DNA of 64,000 nt from CBDBJK01 sp965206395 (GTDB taxonomy: Bacteria; Chloroflexota; Dehalococcoidia; Lucifugimonadales; CATOSD01), in NCBI GenBank assembly GCA_965206395.1, contig CBDBJK010000031.1:62001-126000 (forward strand), in the 5' to 3' direction. How positions within the stretch are numbered: position 1 is the stretch's first letter; every line of letters starts with the position of its first letter. Shown here piece by piece: positions 1-9,304 of the stretch. The position numbers were made by a program, and so were the translations under genes. The notes beneath the pieces were generated by a model that searched no databases, had not been told where the DNA came from, and saw only the letters and a list, made by a program, of their open reading frames with translations.

Positions 1-602
1 GCGTATATAAGCGCTTCGCGCGCTGGTGTGAAAAGGGTGTATGGGAACGAATGCATCAGCATTTTGTGCAAGACCCCGATATGGAGCATGTCATCATTGA
101 TAGCACTGTGATAGCACTGTGATAGCACTGTGGTTCGCGCTCATCCCTGTGCTGCTGGAGCCTCCAAAAAAACGGTGGCCAATCGGCCCAAGCTCTTGGC
201 CGGAGCCGAGGCGGGTTCAGTACCAAGATCCACGTGAGCGTGGATGGATTGGGCAACCCGTTGCGCTTTGAGCTCACAGCAGGTCAACGTCACGACATCA
301 CCCAGGCACAGGCATTGATAGCTGATTTCGAAACCGAGCATGTGATTGCTGATAAGGGATACGATTCGATGGATTTTCTCCAATGCATCCTGGGCAGGGG
401 CGCGTTACCTGTGATTCCACCTCGGTCAAATCGAAAGACGCCACGAGAGTATGATGAGTACCTTTACCGAGAGCGCCACCTTGTGGAGTGTTTCATCAAC
501 AAGATCAAGCACTACCGGCATATCTTCTCTCGCTTTGACAAGCTGTCATCGCGTTTCCTGGGATTCTTGAACTTCGTCGGTGCTCTCATATGGCTCAGAT
601 GA
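1..602 (+). pseudogene. IS5-family transposase, 5'-truncated by window and frame-broken
   Basis: DDE transposase of the IS427-like group. The upstream reading frame stops at a TGA just after the DSTV active-site block because of two extra 11-bp units. The downstream frame (about 234-602) is open and encodes the C-terminal half with TAGQRHDITQA, DKGYDS and the ECFINKIKHYR block containing the last catalytic Glu. Without the extra repeat units the protein would read on through the A7 run into the second frame, as in the copy at 26.4 kb. I judge this copy inactive unless the repeat contracts. Only the part inside the window can be assessed. Confidence 0.85.
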
Positions 603-617
603 AATGTCAACACAACC
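1..617 (+). mobile_element. IS5-family (IS427-like) element, copy 1, left part outside the window
   Basis: The right part of an IS5-family element runs into the window from its left edge. It matches the four complete copies at 26.4, 31.7, 50.3 and 59.9 kb almost base for base, and ends in the shared terminal repeat ending CAACACAACC, followed by the TA target dinucleotide at 618-619. It carries three units of the 11-bp repeat GATAGCACTGT at 99-131, where the intact copy at 26.4 kb has a single unit. It has a private base change near position 20 (gcgcgctgg instead of gcacgctgg). Confidence 0.93.
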
Positions 618-1109
618 TAGATGTATCCCAAAATTGGCATAAGCACCATGAGTATTCTCTATAGCCAATTCTAGGAATTTCAGGTCAGTCTCCATATCTG
701 CACGACTTTCAGATCTCTCAAACTGTTGCCAATAGCCGTAACCGATGTTATTGAACGCAGATGCCATAGCTTGATGGGATTTAATCACCGCCATTTCCTC
801 TGCTCGACGTGTAATATTCCTGAGCAGAATTTGATAGACCACAACTCCGGCTGCTCCTGAAGCCAAAGCCACTATTGCTATGACAGTCTGAAGTAAGTCC
901 TTGAAAATCTGATGGTCCGTCACGACTTCAACAGTGCCTGGAGTAACATCGGAAGGTAGCACCGCCACTCTAGGTATATCCCCAACGGAAAAGTAGAAAT
1001 AGAGGCTGCCTACCACTATGATTGCAATGAGGGCCAGGGGAAGCAATACATAATCAGTAACCTCTTCGATAAAACTTTGGATTCTTCTCACAACTTGCCT
1101 CCTTTTCAT
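618..1109 (-). pseudogene. Membrane protein gene cut by IS5 copy 1
   Basis: The gene starts at ATG 1109 (MKRRQVVRR; a TTG 18 bases upstream is possible). It encodes a first membrane segment around residues 20-41 (YVLLPLALIAIIVVGSLYF), a periplasmic-looking stretch with DVTPGTVEVV, and a second membrane segment around residues 70-95 (LLQTVIAIVALASGAAGVVVY). The soluble tail has AFNNIGYGYW and DLKFLELAIENTHGAYANFG, which looks like a TPR-like helix pair. After GIHL the frame runs into the end of the IS5 element, and the gene's own 3' end lies outside the window. I do not recognise a family. Confidence 0.6.
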
Positions 1110-1129
1110 ACCCAGGTTAAAATCCAATG

Positions 1130-1934
1130 CTAAACGAAGGCTTCGTCAAGGATGCGCATCTGCTCAGGAGTCAGCCGCCACCCGGAGGCAAGGCAGTTCT
1201 CCTCTTGTACGGGCGAGGCTGTTAGACTTTGGGATGGCGATGACGTTGGCATGGGCAGTACACCAGTTCAGCGCGACCTGTGCCATCGTTTTGTCCACGT
1301 CGGCGGCCACCTGCTGCAACGCCTTTGCTCCCCGGTCTGGCATGAGGCGGGGTCGGCGCACCAGCGAGCCGTCGCCCAACGGCGTATAGGCCATCACGGT
1401 GATGTCGTTCTGCTGGCAATAAGGCAGCACGTCCCGTTCGATTTCGCGCTTCTTGAGGCTGTACAACACCTGGTTTGAGACAATCGGGTGATTGGTCATG
1501 GCGGCCTGAGCTTCTTGCATCTCTCTGACCGAGAAGTTGCTGACACCTATGTACTTGACCTGGCCTGAATCTACCAGAGCCTCCATAGCCTGCATGGTCT
1601 CCTTGATTGGGACGCTGGAGTTAGACCAGTGAATTTGATACAGGTCAATGCAGTCTACTTCCAGCTTGCGGAGGCTGCCTTCCGCCGCGCGTATCACCTG
1701 GTCGTAACGCAAGTTGCTGCCCAGAACCTTGGTGGCGATGAATACCTTATCGCGGATGCCCTTGACTGCCAGTCCAACCGCATCCTCGGTCTTGTACATC
1801 TCCGCCGTATCGATGAGAAACGCCCCTAGCTCAATGCCGAGTCGCAGGGGTTCCGACCCGCCTGTGTATTTCCAGGTTCCCAGGCCGATTTCCGGTATCA
1901 TAACGCCTGTATTGCCTAGCTCCAATTGCTCCAT
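1130..1934 (-). pseudogene. Aldo/keto reductase with C-terminal frameshift
   Basis: NADPH-dependent oxidoreductase of the aldo/keto reductase family. Visible family blocks are GLGTWKYTGG at the N-terminus, DTAEMYKTED (catalytic Asp and Tyr), FIATKV (Lys), DLYQIHW (His), YIGVSNFS and IPKSNS for cofactor binding. The zero frame ends at about 1164 after an unrelated tail. Moving by one base near 1212 restores a normal C-terminus, reading EENCLASGWRL then TPEQMRILDEAFV and stopping at 1130-1132. So the gene carries one small indel close to its end, either a real mutation or a sequence error. It is divergent from the LLM oxidoreductase gene at 2140. Confidence 0.8.
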
Positions 1935-2139
1935 CGCTTCAATGCTCTCCTATGCCCAGTTTTGGATAAGGTCGGCCTGTGATTTTCCATGCATCACTAC
2001 TGCTGCAATCGAGTGTAGCAGTGCGTAATTTCCACCGTCAACCGGCGGCGTATAGGCAACAGCCGCCGTCTATGCTAAAGTGCCTGCTGTTCTGGTTTTC
2101 CCTATCTCATAGAGTACCAACCAATCAACGAGGTGGAAA

Positions 2140-3083
2140 ATGGTTGAGTTTGGCCTGCAAATCGAGCCGCAGTTTGGCTTTAGCTACGAGCAGATTCGTG
2201 ATCTCGCCCACCTGTGCGAGTCGGTGGGATTCAACTCCCTGTGGTGTTCTGACCACCTGTTTCTGGACGACCATTCGGAGGAGAAAAACTGCTGGGATGC
2301 CTGGACTGTGCTGGCTGCCCTCGCTGTGGAGACCACCACACTGCGGCTTGGCACGATGGTCACTTGCGTCTCGTATCGGATTCCCTCCGTGCTCGCCAAG
2401 ACCGCGGCGTGCGTGGACGTCATGAGCAATGGCAGGCTTGACATGGGCATCGGCGCGGGATGGAAGGAGATGGAGTACGAAGCCTATGGCATCCCGTTTC
2501 CGTCTGAAAAGAGAGGGTTGACCGGTTCGAGGAAGCGCTCAATATCATCCTGAAGATGTGGACAGAACAGAAGGCCACCTTTGAAGGACAGTATCATCAG
2601 GTGAAGGACGCTTTCTGCGCTCCGAAGCCGACACAGAAGCCTTATCCGCCAATCTGGATTGGGGCGTCAAAACCAAGGATGCTCGGCATCACAGCCAGGC
2701 ACGCGGACGCTGTGAACATCGGCGGCTTCCCCAATCCTGAGACGTACAAGGCACGCCTCGACGACCTTCGCGTCGCCTGCGAACGCAACGGGCGCGACTT
2801 CGACTCCATCAAGAAGTCACACTTTTTTGGTGTAGTTACGGCGTCCGACCAGGCGGGCGTAGAGCGAATTCTTCAGGAGATGGCAGGCCAGTCAAGGAGA
2901 AGCGTCGATGAGGTGCGCTCGCGTTATCGTGGAGCTATCGGCGTGCCGGAGGAAATAGCTAAAGTCCTCAAGCAGTACGTAGACATGGGTGTGGAGCAGT
3001 TCATGCTTGTGTTCCCCTATGGTCACGAAGCTGAGTCCGTAAAGCTGCTGGCAGAGCGGGCGATGCCGACTTTCAAGGAATAA
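2140..3083 (+). pseudogene. LLM-class F420-dependent oxidoreductase, internal frameshift
   Basis: Luciferase-like monooxygenase family (F420- or flavin-dependent oxidoreductase). The start at ATG 2140 has a GAGGTGG ribosome site. N-terminal part: FGLQIEPQ, SLWCSDHLFL and RLGTMVTCVSYR, then GRLDMGIGAGW. The frame breaks near 2510: one missing base in the gaaaagagaggg stretch turns the expected RVDRFEEALNII into an early stop at 2553. The other frame resumes as MWTEQKATFEGQYHQVKDA, then PPIWIGASKPRML and ADAVNIGG, and ends at 3083. Together they make a normal length of about 314 residues. The 3' end overlaps the convergent binding-protein gene by about 11 bases. Confidence 0.85.
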
Positions 3084-4113
3084 CTCCGACATCCCTCATT
3101 AGCGACTCTGTGCCCTTGATGTCGCCGAGGAGCGCCTGATTGATGTTGGGCCTCTGGATTTCCGATAACGGCTTCAAAGCGGTGTTAGTCGCCACCAGAT
3201 CAATCAGAGGGTAGTCGAAGGCTTCCTCGGTGAGATATTCCTGTGCATCCCTGGAGAGCAGAAATCGCAAGAACACCTCGGCGTTCTCACGGTTTTTGGC
3301 AGTGGCGAGAATGCCAGCGCCAACGATCATCACCAGGTTTCCGGGGCCTCCCGCTCTCAGATGGTAATTGCGCACAGGGAAGCCGTTCCCGCTTTCCTTG
3401 AGGAACCTGAGCAAATAGTAATGGTTAACCAGGCCAACATCTGACTCGCCCGCGCCCACTCCTGAGACGGTAGCCGTGTGGTTGGTGTAGTCTGTGGCGT
3501 CGTTGGCCTTGATGCCCTCTAACCACTCCCTGGTCTTCTCCTCGCCCCAGATGACGCGCATCGCGGTAACCATCGTCTGAGTTGGGCCGCTGGTGGGCGA
3601 CCAGCCGATGCGCCCCTTCCATTTCGGGTCAGTGAAGCCCTCGATTGAGTCGGGCAGGTCTTCCTCGGAGAGCTTGTCAGTGTTATAAGCTACGACCCTG
3701 GCGCGCGCAGACGTGCCAACCCATCTGCCTTCGGGAGAGCGCGCCCACTCAGGCACTGTATCCAGAATGTCTTGTGGTAAAACGGCAAGAAGTCCGGATA
3801 CGGCTCCCAGGCCGCCTGGGTCGCGTGTGTAGAATACGTCTGCGGGGCTGTTTGCGCTCTCTTCGCTCAACGTGGCCGCAAGCTGCGAGGTGCCGCCGTA
3901 CTTCACCTGAACGTCGATACCTGTAAGCTCGCTGAACTGGCCTATGAGAGGGGCAATCAGGTTCTCATTGCGAGCGGCATATATTATCAGAGACCCGGCA
4001 GACCCCGAATCTCCCTCGTTTGTATCATCTCCCCCCGCACATCCGACCAGCACCACTGAGGCCAGAATAGACAGCGAGACTGCCGAAAATAATCGCAAAG
4101 CTATATAAAACAC
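3073..4113 (-). CDS. Iron-type ABC transporter substrate-binding lipoprotein
   Basis: Extracellular solute-binding protein of the ferric-iron (FutA/FbpA-like) group, anchored as a lipoprotein outside the membrane. The signal segment of about 24 residues ends in the lipobox LVGC. The mature part begins with the family strand LIIYAARNENLIAPLI, followed by FSELTGIDVQVKYGGTSQLA and ADVFYTRDPGGLGAV. The C-terminal lobe has DVGLVNHYYLLRFL, a YY pair typical of iron ligands in this group, and NAEVFLRFLLS. The permease and ATPase genes that normally follow are absent here, so this is an orphan binding protein. Iron is inferred from family likeness. Confidence 0.85.
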   Translation of the reverse strand: MFYIALRLFSAVSLSILASVVLVGCAGGDDTNEGDSGSAGSLIIYAARNENLIAPLIGQFSELTGIDVQVKYGGTSQLAATLSEESANSPADVFYTRDPGGLGAVSGLLAVLPQDILDTVPEWARSPEGRWVGTSARARVVAYNTDKLSEEDLPDSIEGFTDPKWKGRIGWSPTSGPTQTMVTAMRVIWGEEKTREWLEGIKANDATDYTNHTATVSGVGAGESDVGLVNHYYLLRFLKESGNGFPVRNYHLRAGGPGNLVMIVGAGILATAKNRENAEVFLRFLLSRDAQEYLTEEAFDYPLIDLVATNTALKPLSEIQRPNINQALLGDIKGTESLMRDVGVIP

Positions 4114-4118
4114 CTTAT

Positions 4119-4184
4119 GGGGTTTAGGGTTTGGGGTGTGGGGAGGAGACCCCCAACCCTTGAACCCCAGACCCTAACCCCTAA
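4119..4184. repeat. Telomere-like GGGTTTAGGG palindromic repeat, copy T1
   Basis: A G-rich arm (ggggtttagggtttgggg) faces a C-rich arm (agaccctaacccctaag) across a short centre, forming an imperfect palindrome of about 66 bases. It lies between the binding-protein gene and priA. The same design recurs at 17766, 18886 and 20274. Confidence 0.8.
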
Positions 4185-6625
4185 GTAAGGGCTACAGGAT
4201 CGATGTCCACGACCCAGTTGTTGGGAACGGCTACGGTGTCCAGCAGCTTGCGAGGCTCCGGGCCACGAAGGACTATGTGCCAGCGATAGTGTCCTCTCAG
4301 GCGCGCCGGATACGCTGGCGTTGGCCCAAGCAGTTCTATGTCCGAGTAACCCCAGGCTTCCCGCTGCTCTCTGAGGAGGCGGGCAAAGCGCAGAGCCTCG
4401 CGCTCGCATAACGCCTGGTTTATGTGGCTGTAAAGCAGGCGGATGAGCTTGCTGTATGGCGGATTCGCCATCTCCCTGCGATGCGCCATCTCCTTGCCGT
4501 AGAAGCTCTGGTAGTCCTGAGACGCTGCTGCTACCACCGCGTAGTTATCGGGTTGAAACGTCTGCACTACGACCTTGCCTTCGGATAGACCTCTGCCAGC
4601 TCTGCCAGCGACCTGGCATAGAAGCTGAAAGGCCCGCTCTCCGGCGCGATAGTCGGGGATGCTCAACCCCACGTCGGCGGACACTACACCAACCAAGGTC
4701 ACCGAGGGAAAGTGCAGCCCCTTGGCAATCATCTGCGTTCCTACCAGGATTTGCGCCTCCCCCGAACTGAACTGCGCCGAAAGCTCCTCGTATGCTCTCG
4801 CTCCTGAAGTGGCGTCTCTGTCCCAGCGGATGACCTTTGCGTCAGGGAATCGCCGTGAGACCTCCTCGACGACAGTCTGCGTGCCGAAGCCGTAGTAGCT
4901 CATGCGGTGGCTCAGGCACTTGGGACACCTGGAGGACGCTTTGCGCTTGTTGCCACAATAGTGGCAAATCAGCCTGTCAATCTGTCGATGATAGGTTAGA
5001 GTAATGTCGCAGCGTCCGCATCGTAGGCTGAAGCCGCAATTGCGGCACTGCATATGCGACGACGAGCCTCGGCGGTTCAGGAACAGAATCATCTGGTCGC
5101 CGGCGTTCAGGCATTTCTGCATAGCCGTCGTCAGAAGTCGGCTGAAGATGTCGCGGTTGCCCTCTCGAAGCTCTTTTCTCATATCCACGATATCGACGGA
5201 GGCTAGGGGAGCGGAGTCGATTGTCGACGTAGAGCCGTTAACCCGAACCCTTTCAGGAAGCAGCAGCAGTCGAATCTCCTTGCGAAGGCCGTTGTAGTAC
5301 GAGATAACGTCTGGTGATGCGCTTCCCATGACGACGACTGCGCCCGTCATCTCCGCCAGCTTTAACACGACAGCTTTGGCATGATATCGAGGGCTTGCGT
5401 CGTGCTGCTTGTACGTCCATTCGTGTTCTTCGTCGATTACCACAAGCCCAAGGTTGGGTAGAGGAGCGAAAATCGCGCTTCGAGAGCCTATGACCACGTC
5501 ATAATCGCCCTGCTGTATTCCCCACCACTGGTCGAACCTCTCACCGGGCGTCAGACGGCTGTGAAGCACGGCAATGCGCCCAGGAAACCTGGACGCGAAC
5601 CGCTCGATAGTCTGCTGTGTGAGCGAGATTTCAGGCACAAGAACGATGGCCTTTTTGCCCAGCTTCAGGCACTGCTCTACCGCGTCAAGGTAAATTTCGG
5701 TCTTGCCGCTGCCCGTAACGCCCTGGACGAGAAACGCGCGCGGAGCGGCGGAGGCGTCTTTCAGCGTAGCGCGAATCTCAGAGGCGACTGCCGACTGACG
5801 AGGCGTGAGCGTCGCGGGCTGGACTTGCGGAAACGTCTTGCCTGCCAGCGGGTTGCGCTCTACCGGAACGCTCTCCTTCACTATCCAGCCTTTAGACAAC
5901 AGCGTGTTAACGACGCTGACGCCATATTCTTTGCGTGCGTCTGTCAACGGGAGTGGAGCATTGTCCTCCAGCAGGCGCGTTACGAGCACGGCCCGACGCG
6001 GAGCACGGCTACCATCGTCTCGCAGCCATTCTTCCATCGCTTGCCTTGCGTCAGCTGCGAGCTTGATCTGCTGACTAAACTTCGGGCCGATGGCGGCGGC
6101 GTTTTGTTGGGCGGAGCGAATGAGGATTCCTTTGTCCACAAGCCTGCTGATCGAGGTTCTAGCCCCCTCCCCCAAAGCCTTGATGACGCGCTCCTGCTCT
6201 ACTTTGCCTCTCTTGCGAAGACCTTCCAATATCCTTTGCTGAAGGGCCGTAATCGAAAGCTCCTCGATGCTCGAAATATCAGAACTCAACGTAAGATAGG
6301 TCTTTGGACGAGCGCGGCCACCGGGAGGCAGCATAACGGCGGCTGCGTCGAACAGGGAACACATATAGGACCGGCTAATCCAGCGTGCCAGCTTGAGGTG
6401 CCTGTCGCTGAGTAGAGGTTTCGGATTCTTTATGTTAAGGATTTCACGGGTCTGTGGAACCTGGGGTACAGGCTCAAGGGAGATGACTATTCCCTGTAGG
6501 CTACGCGAGCCGAAAGGAACCTGCACCAGATGGCCTGGGCGCAATGTCAAGGACTGAGGGATGGAATAGCTGAAGGTACGATCGTACCCAGCTGGGGCGT
6601 CAACGGCGACTTCGGCAAATCTCAT
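4181..6625 (-). CDS. priA: Primosomal protein N' (replication restart helicase)
   Basis: PriA helicase of 814 residues, which reloads the replicative helicase at stalled forks. The N-terminal 3'-DNA-binding domain starts MRFAEVAVDAPAGYDRTFSY. Walker A is GVTGSGKTE near residue 305 and Walker B is DEEH near residue 400, inside LVVIDEEHEWTYKQHD. The zinc region around residues 525-570 has four Cys pairs (CRNCG, CGRCD, CHYCG, CPKC). Helicase motifs ILVGTQMIAKG and QVAGRAGRG follow. Length and domain order are normal. Its stop lies at the edge of the T1 repeat. It is divergent from rny across a 230-base promoter region. Confidence 0.97.
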   Translation of the reverse strand: MRFAEVAVDAPAGYDRTFSYSIPQSLTLRPGHLVQVPFGSRSLQGIVISLEPVPQVPQTREILNIKNPKPLLSDRHLKLARWISRSYMCSLFDAAAVMLPPGGRARPKTYLTLSSDISSIEELSITALQQRILEGLRKRGKVEQERVIKALGEGARTSISRLVDKGILIRSAQQNAAAIGPKFSQQIKLAADARQAMEEWLRDDGSRAPRRAVLVTRLLEDNAPLPLTDARKEYGVSVVNTLLSKGWIVKESVPVERNPLAGKTFPQVQPATLTPRQSAVASEIRATLKDASAAPRAFLVQGVTGSGKTEIYLDAVEQCLKLGKKAIVLVPEISLTQQTIERFASRFPGRIAVLHSRLTPGERFDQWWGIQQGDYDVVIGSRSAIFAPLPNLGLVVIDEEHEWTYKQHDASPRYHAKAVVLKLAEMTGAVVVMGSASPDVISYYNGLRKEIRLLLLPERVRVNGSTSTIDSAPLASVDIVDMRKELREGNRDIFSRLLTTAMQKCLNAGDQMILFLNRRGSSSHMQCRNCGFSLRCGRCDITLTYHRQIDRLICHYCGNKRKASSRCPKCLSHRMSYYGFGTQTVVEEVSRRFPDAKVIRWDRDATSGARAYEELSAQFSSGEAQILVGTQMIAKGLHFPSVTLVGVVSADVGLSIPDYRAGERAFQLLCQVAGRAGRGLSEGKVVVQTFQPDNYAVVAAASQDYQSFYGKEMAHRREMANPPYSKLIRLLYSHINQALCEREALRFARLLREQREAWGYSDIELLGPTPAYPARLRGHYRWHIVLRGPEPRKLLDTVAVPNNWVVDIDPVALT

Positions 6626-6770
6626 TACATTTTCGGCTTGGTCTACTGCAACCGGAACCCCGATAGAGTGGTTGCTTATATTATATCAAAAAGCTTCATG
6701 TGAGGTCGCTGCAATTGACCTCAGCTCAATTCCTGAATCGTATGTGATGCGTTGCGGAAGCTTGTTTACC

Positions 6771-6798
6771 TTGACACTATAGTAGAATCGGCTTTAAC
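6771..6798 (+). promoter_or_regulatory. Possible sigma-70-type promoter of rny
   Basis: A perfect TTGACA at 6771-6776 is followed after 16 bases by TTTAAC, a weak -10. It lies in the priA/rny divergent region, about 65 bases before the rny start. An alternative -10 (TATACT) lies nearer the gene but has no good -35. Confidence 0.35.
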
Positions 6799-6863
6799 AT
6801 GAGATATTGGGGATATAGTTATACTATGCTTTCCAATAATTTAATATAAGGAAGGTGAGTTGC

Positions 6864-8393
6864 GTGGAAATCGTAATAATCGCAATACTCGCCGTCCTGG
6901 GTGGCCTAGCAGTAGGGGCAGCAGGTGGTTACTTCGGTCGAAGCTTCGATTTCAGCAAGCGCCTTGATGAGGCGCAGTTAGAATCGGCAAAGCTCATAGA
7001 ACAAGGCCAGGAGCAGAAGCGAGACATTCTGCTAGAGGCAAAAGAAGAAGCCCTGAAGACACACTCTTCGGGAGAGGAAGAGCTTCGTGAGCGACGCTCT
7101 GAGATGCAACGCAATGAACGGCGCGTCTCGAATAGAGAAGAAAACGTGGAGCGACGCAGCACTAACATGGAGCGCAGGGAAAAGAATCTGACCCAAAAGG
7201 AGAAAGTCGCCGAGCAGTTCAGTACCGAGATGGAGGAACTGAAACAGAAAGAGCTTCAACATCTAGAAACCATCAGTAATTTATCAGTTTCCGACGCCAA
7301 AGATGTATTAATGCGGCGAGTGGAGGAGGAGAGCCAGCACGAGTTGGCGCGCCACTACCGTGATATGGAAGATCGGGCGAAGGAAGAGGCCAGCGACAAG
7401 GCCCGCAATATCCTGGCCCAGGCCATACATCGCCTGGCCGCTGATGTAGTATCCGAAGTAACCATTACCACTGTACCCCTTTCCAGCGACGACATGAAAG
7501 GTCGTCTTATAGGCCGCGAAGGGCGGAATATCCGAGCGATTGAGAAGGCTACGGGAGTAGACCTTATCATAGATGACACCCCTGAGGCAGTGACACTGTC
7601 CTGCTTCGACCCTGTGCGCAGGGAGATTGCCAGAGTTGCCATTGGCAAACTAATGGCGGACGGCAGAATACATCCCGCGCGTATCGAGGAAATGGTAGTC
7701 AAGTCCGAAAAAGAGGTCATGGACACTATATGGAAGAACGGCGAGCAAGCCGTCTTCGATGTTGGTGTGCGAGGGCTTCATCCAGAAATCGTCAAGCTTC
7801 TTGGACGCCTGAAGTACCGCTACAGCTATGGTGAGAACGTACTCCAACATTCCATAGAGGTTGCCCAACTCGCTGGCATGATGGCGAGCGAGATTGGGGC
7901 GAACGTGAAAACCGCCAAAGCCGGAGGACTTCTGCACGACATTGGTAAAGCACTCACTCATGAGGTCGAAGGGCCTCATGCCGAGATCGGCGCCGAGGTA
8001 GCCCTAAAGCATAGCATCGCCGCAAAAATATGCACCTGCATCGGCGAGCACCACAACGACGAGATGAGCACTGTCGAGGCGTTCATCGTGTCCGCAGCCG
8101 ATGCCATCAGCGCGGCAAGGCCAGGTTCTCGAAGGGATACCGTCGAGAACTACATCAAACGTCTCGAAGCGCTTGAGGAAGTAGGCCGTGCGTTCGAGGG
8201 CGTAGAGAAATGCTTCGCTATCCAGGCCGGGCGTGAGGTGCGCATTATGGTGCAGCCTCAGACTATTGATGACGTTGCCGCGTCCAAAATGGCCCGGGAC
8301 ATCGTGAAGAAGATAGAAGAGACCCTGGTCTATCCAGGCCAGATAAAGGTCACGGTTATTCGAGAGAGTCGTACAATCGAATACGCCCGTTAA
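6864..8393 (+). CDS. rny: Ribonuclease Y
   Basis: Membrane-anchored endoribonuclease that starts mRNA decay, about 509 residues. One N-terminal membrane helix (EIVIIAILAVLGGLAVGAA) is followed by a long charged coiled coil. The KH domain has GRLIGREGRNIRAIE, and the HD domain has LLHDIGKALTHE near residue 355, with HHND and DAISAARPG further on. I prefer GTG 6864 because the Shine-Dalgarno stretch AAGGAAGG at 6848-6855 would overlap the alternative GTG at 6855. It leads a cluster with ymdB and the PHP gene, a common gene order in Gram-positive-type bacteria. Confidence 0.96.
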   Translation: MEIVIIAILAVLGGLAVGAAGGYFGRSFDFSKRLDEAQLESAKLIEQGQEQKRDILLEAKEEALKTHSSGEEELRERRSEMQRNERRVSNREENVERRSTNMERREKNLTQKEKVAEQFSTEMEELKQKELQHLETISNLSVSDAKDVLMRRVEEESQHELARHYRDMEDRAKEEASDKARNILAQAIHRLAADVVSEVTITTVPLSSDDMKGRLIGREGRNIRAIEKATGVDLIIDDTPEAVTLSCFDPVRREIARVAIGKLMADGRIHPARIEEMVVKSEKEVMDTIWKNGEQAVFDVGVRGLHPEIVKLLGRLKYRYSYGENVLQHSIEVAQLAGMMASEIGANVKTAKAGGLLHDIGKALTHEVEGPHAEIGAEVALKHSIAAKICTCIGEHHNDEMSTVEAFIVSAADAISAARPGSRRDTVENYIKRLEALEEVGRAFEGVEKCFAIQAGREVRIMVQPQTIDDVAASKMARDIVKKIEETLVYPGQIKVTVIRESRTIEYAR

Positions 8394-8452
8394 TCAACCT
8401 GCGCAAATAATGCTTATTGCACAGGACGACCTGATATAAAGCGACAAACTTA

Positions 8453-8488
8453 CGCCGCTCCTCAGAGGAATCCTCCGGGGAGCGGCGT
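8453..8488 (+). terminator. Hairpin after rny
   Basis: Arms CGCCGCTCC and GGAGCGGCG pair over 9 bases around a central loop and are followed by a short TCTTGATT tail. It may terminate or attenuate rny transcription just before ymdB. The T tract is weak. Confidence 0.5.
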
Positions 8489-8532
8489 CTTGATTGAAAA
8501 GCCTGCTTGAATGGCGAAGAAAAGGAAATCAG

Positions 8533-9303
8533 TTGCGCGTTCTGATGATTGGGGATGTAATAGGCAAGCCGGGGAGAGAAACTGTCAAATCCCTGCTTCC
8601 TGACCTGCGTGAGGAGTTGAGCCTTGATCTGGTGATCGCTAACGGGGAAAACCTCGCGGGCGGGTTCGGCATCACCAGGGACACAGCCAACGAATTGCTT
8701 GCAAGCGGCGTGGATGTCATAACGTCGGGCAACCACATCTGGGATCAAAAGGAAATCATTCCGCACATGGATTCAGATCTTCCGATTCTACGGCCCTTGA
8801 ACTATCCTCCTGTCACGCCGGGGCGAGGCTCTCTCCGCACAGGGGACGTGCTTGTGGTCAACTTGATAGGGCGCGTGTTTGTCGGCACGTTCGATTGTCC
8901 ATTTAGAGCTATGGACAGCCTGTTAGAGGAGTCGCCAGAGCCTCCTCCGATCATCATAGTTGATTTGCATGCAGAGGCTACCTCTGAAAAAATGGCGATG
9001 GGCTGGTATCTGGATGGCAGGGTTAGCGTAGTAGTAGGCACTCACACTCATGTCCCAACCGCCGACGCCCGCATATTGCCCAAGGGCACCGCTTTTGTCA
9101 GCGACCTGGGTATGACCGGGCCGCTCAACTCGGTTATCGGCTCCGAGGTGGAGGACGTGCTGGTGCGGTTCCTGACACAGATGCCAAGGCGACTCAAGAT
9201 CGTCTCGAAAGGCCCCATGAAATTCAATAGCGTGCTCATCGATATTGATGAGCAGACAGGTAAAGCAACCAACATCGTAAGAATTGACAGAGAGTTGAGT
9301 TAA
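8533..9303 (+). CDS. ymdB: YmdB-family metallophosphoesterase
   Basis: Calcineurin-like phosphoesterase of the YmdB (TIGR00282) family, about 256 residues; family members hydrolyse 2',3'-cyclic nucleotides and sit next to rny. Metal-binding blocks are MIGDVIGKPGR, IANGENLAGG and TSGNHIWDQ, then VDLHAEATSEK and VVGTHTHVPTAD near the C-terminus. TTG 8533 is chosen as start because AAAGGA at 8520-8525 sits at good spacing and the protein then begins LRVLMIGD as its relatives do. It ends two bases before the PHP gene, so the two are probably translated together. Confidence 0.93.
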   Translation: MRVLMIGDVIGKPGRETVKSLLPDLREELSLDLVIANGENLAGGFGITRDTANELLASGVDVITSGNHIWDQKEIIPHMDSDLPILRPLNYPPVTPGRGSLRTGDVLVVNLIGRVFVGTFDCPFRAMDSLLEESPEPPPIIIVDLHAEATSEKMAMGWYLDGRVSVVVGTHTHVPTADARILPKGTAFVSDLGMTGPLNSVIGSEVEDVLVRFLTQMPRRLKIVSKGPMKFNSVLIDIDEQTGKATNIVRIDRELS

Positions 9304-9304
9304 T

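Noticed and set aside
5561..6415. 284-codon frame antisense to priA
   Set aside because: Composition-driven shadow; the sense strand has complete PriA motifs.
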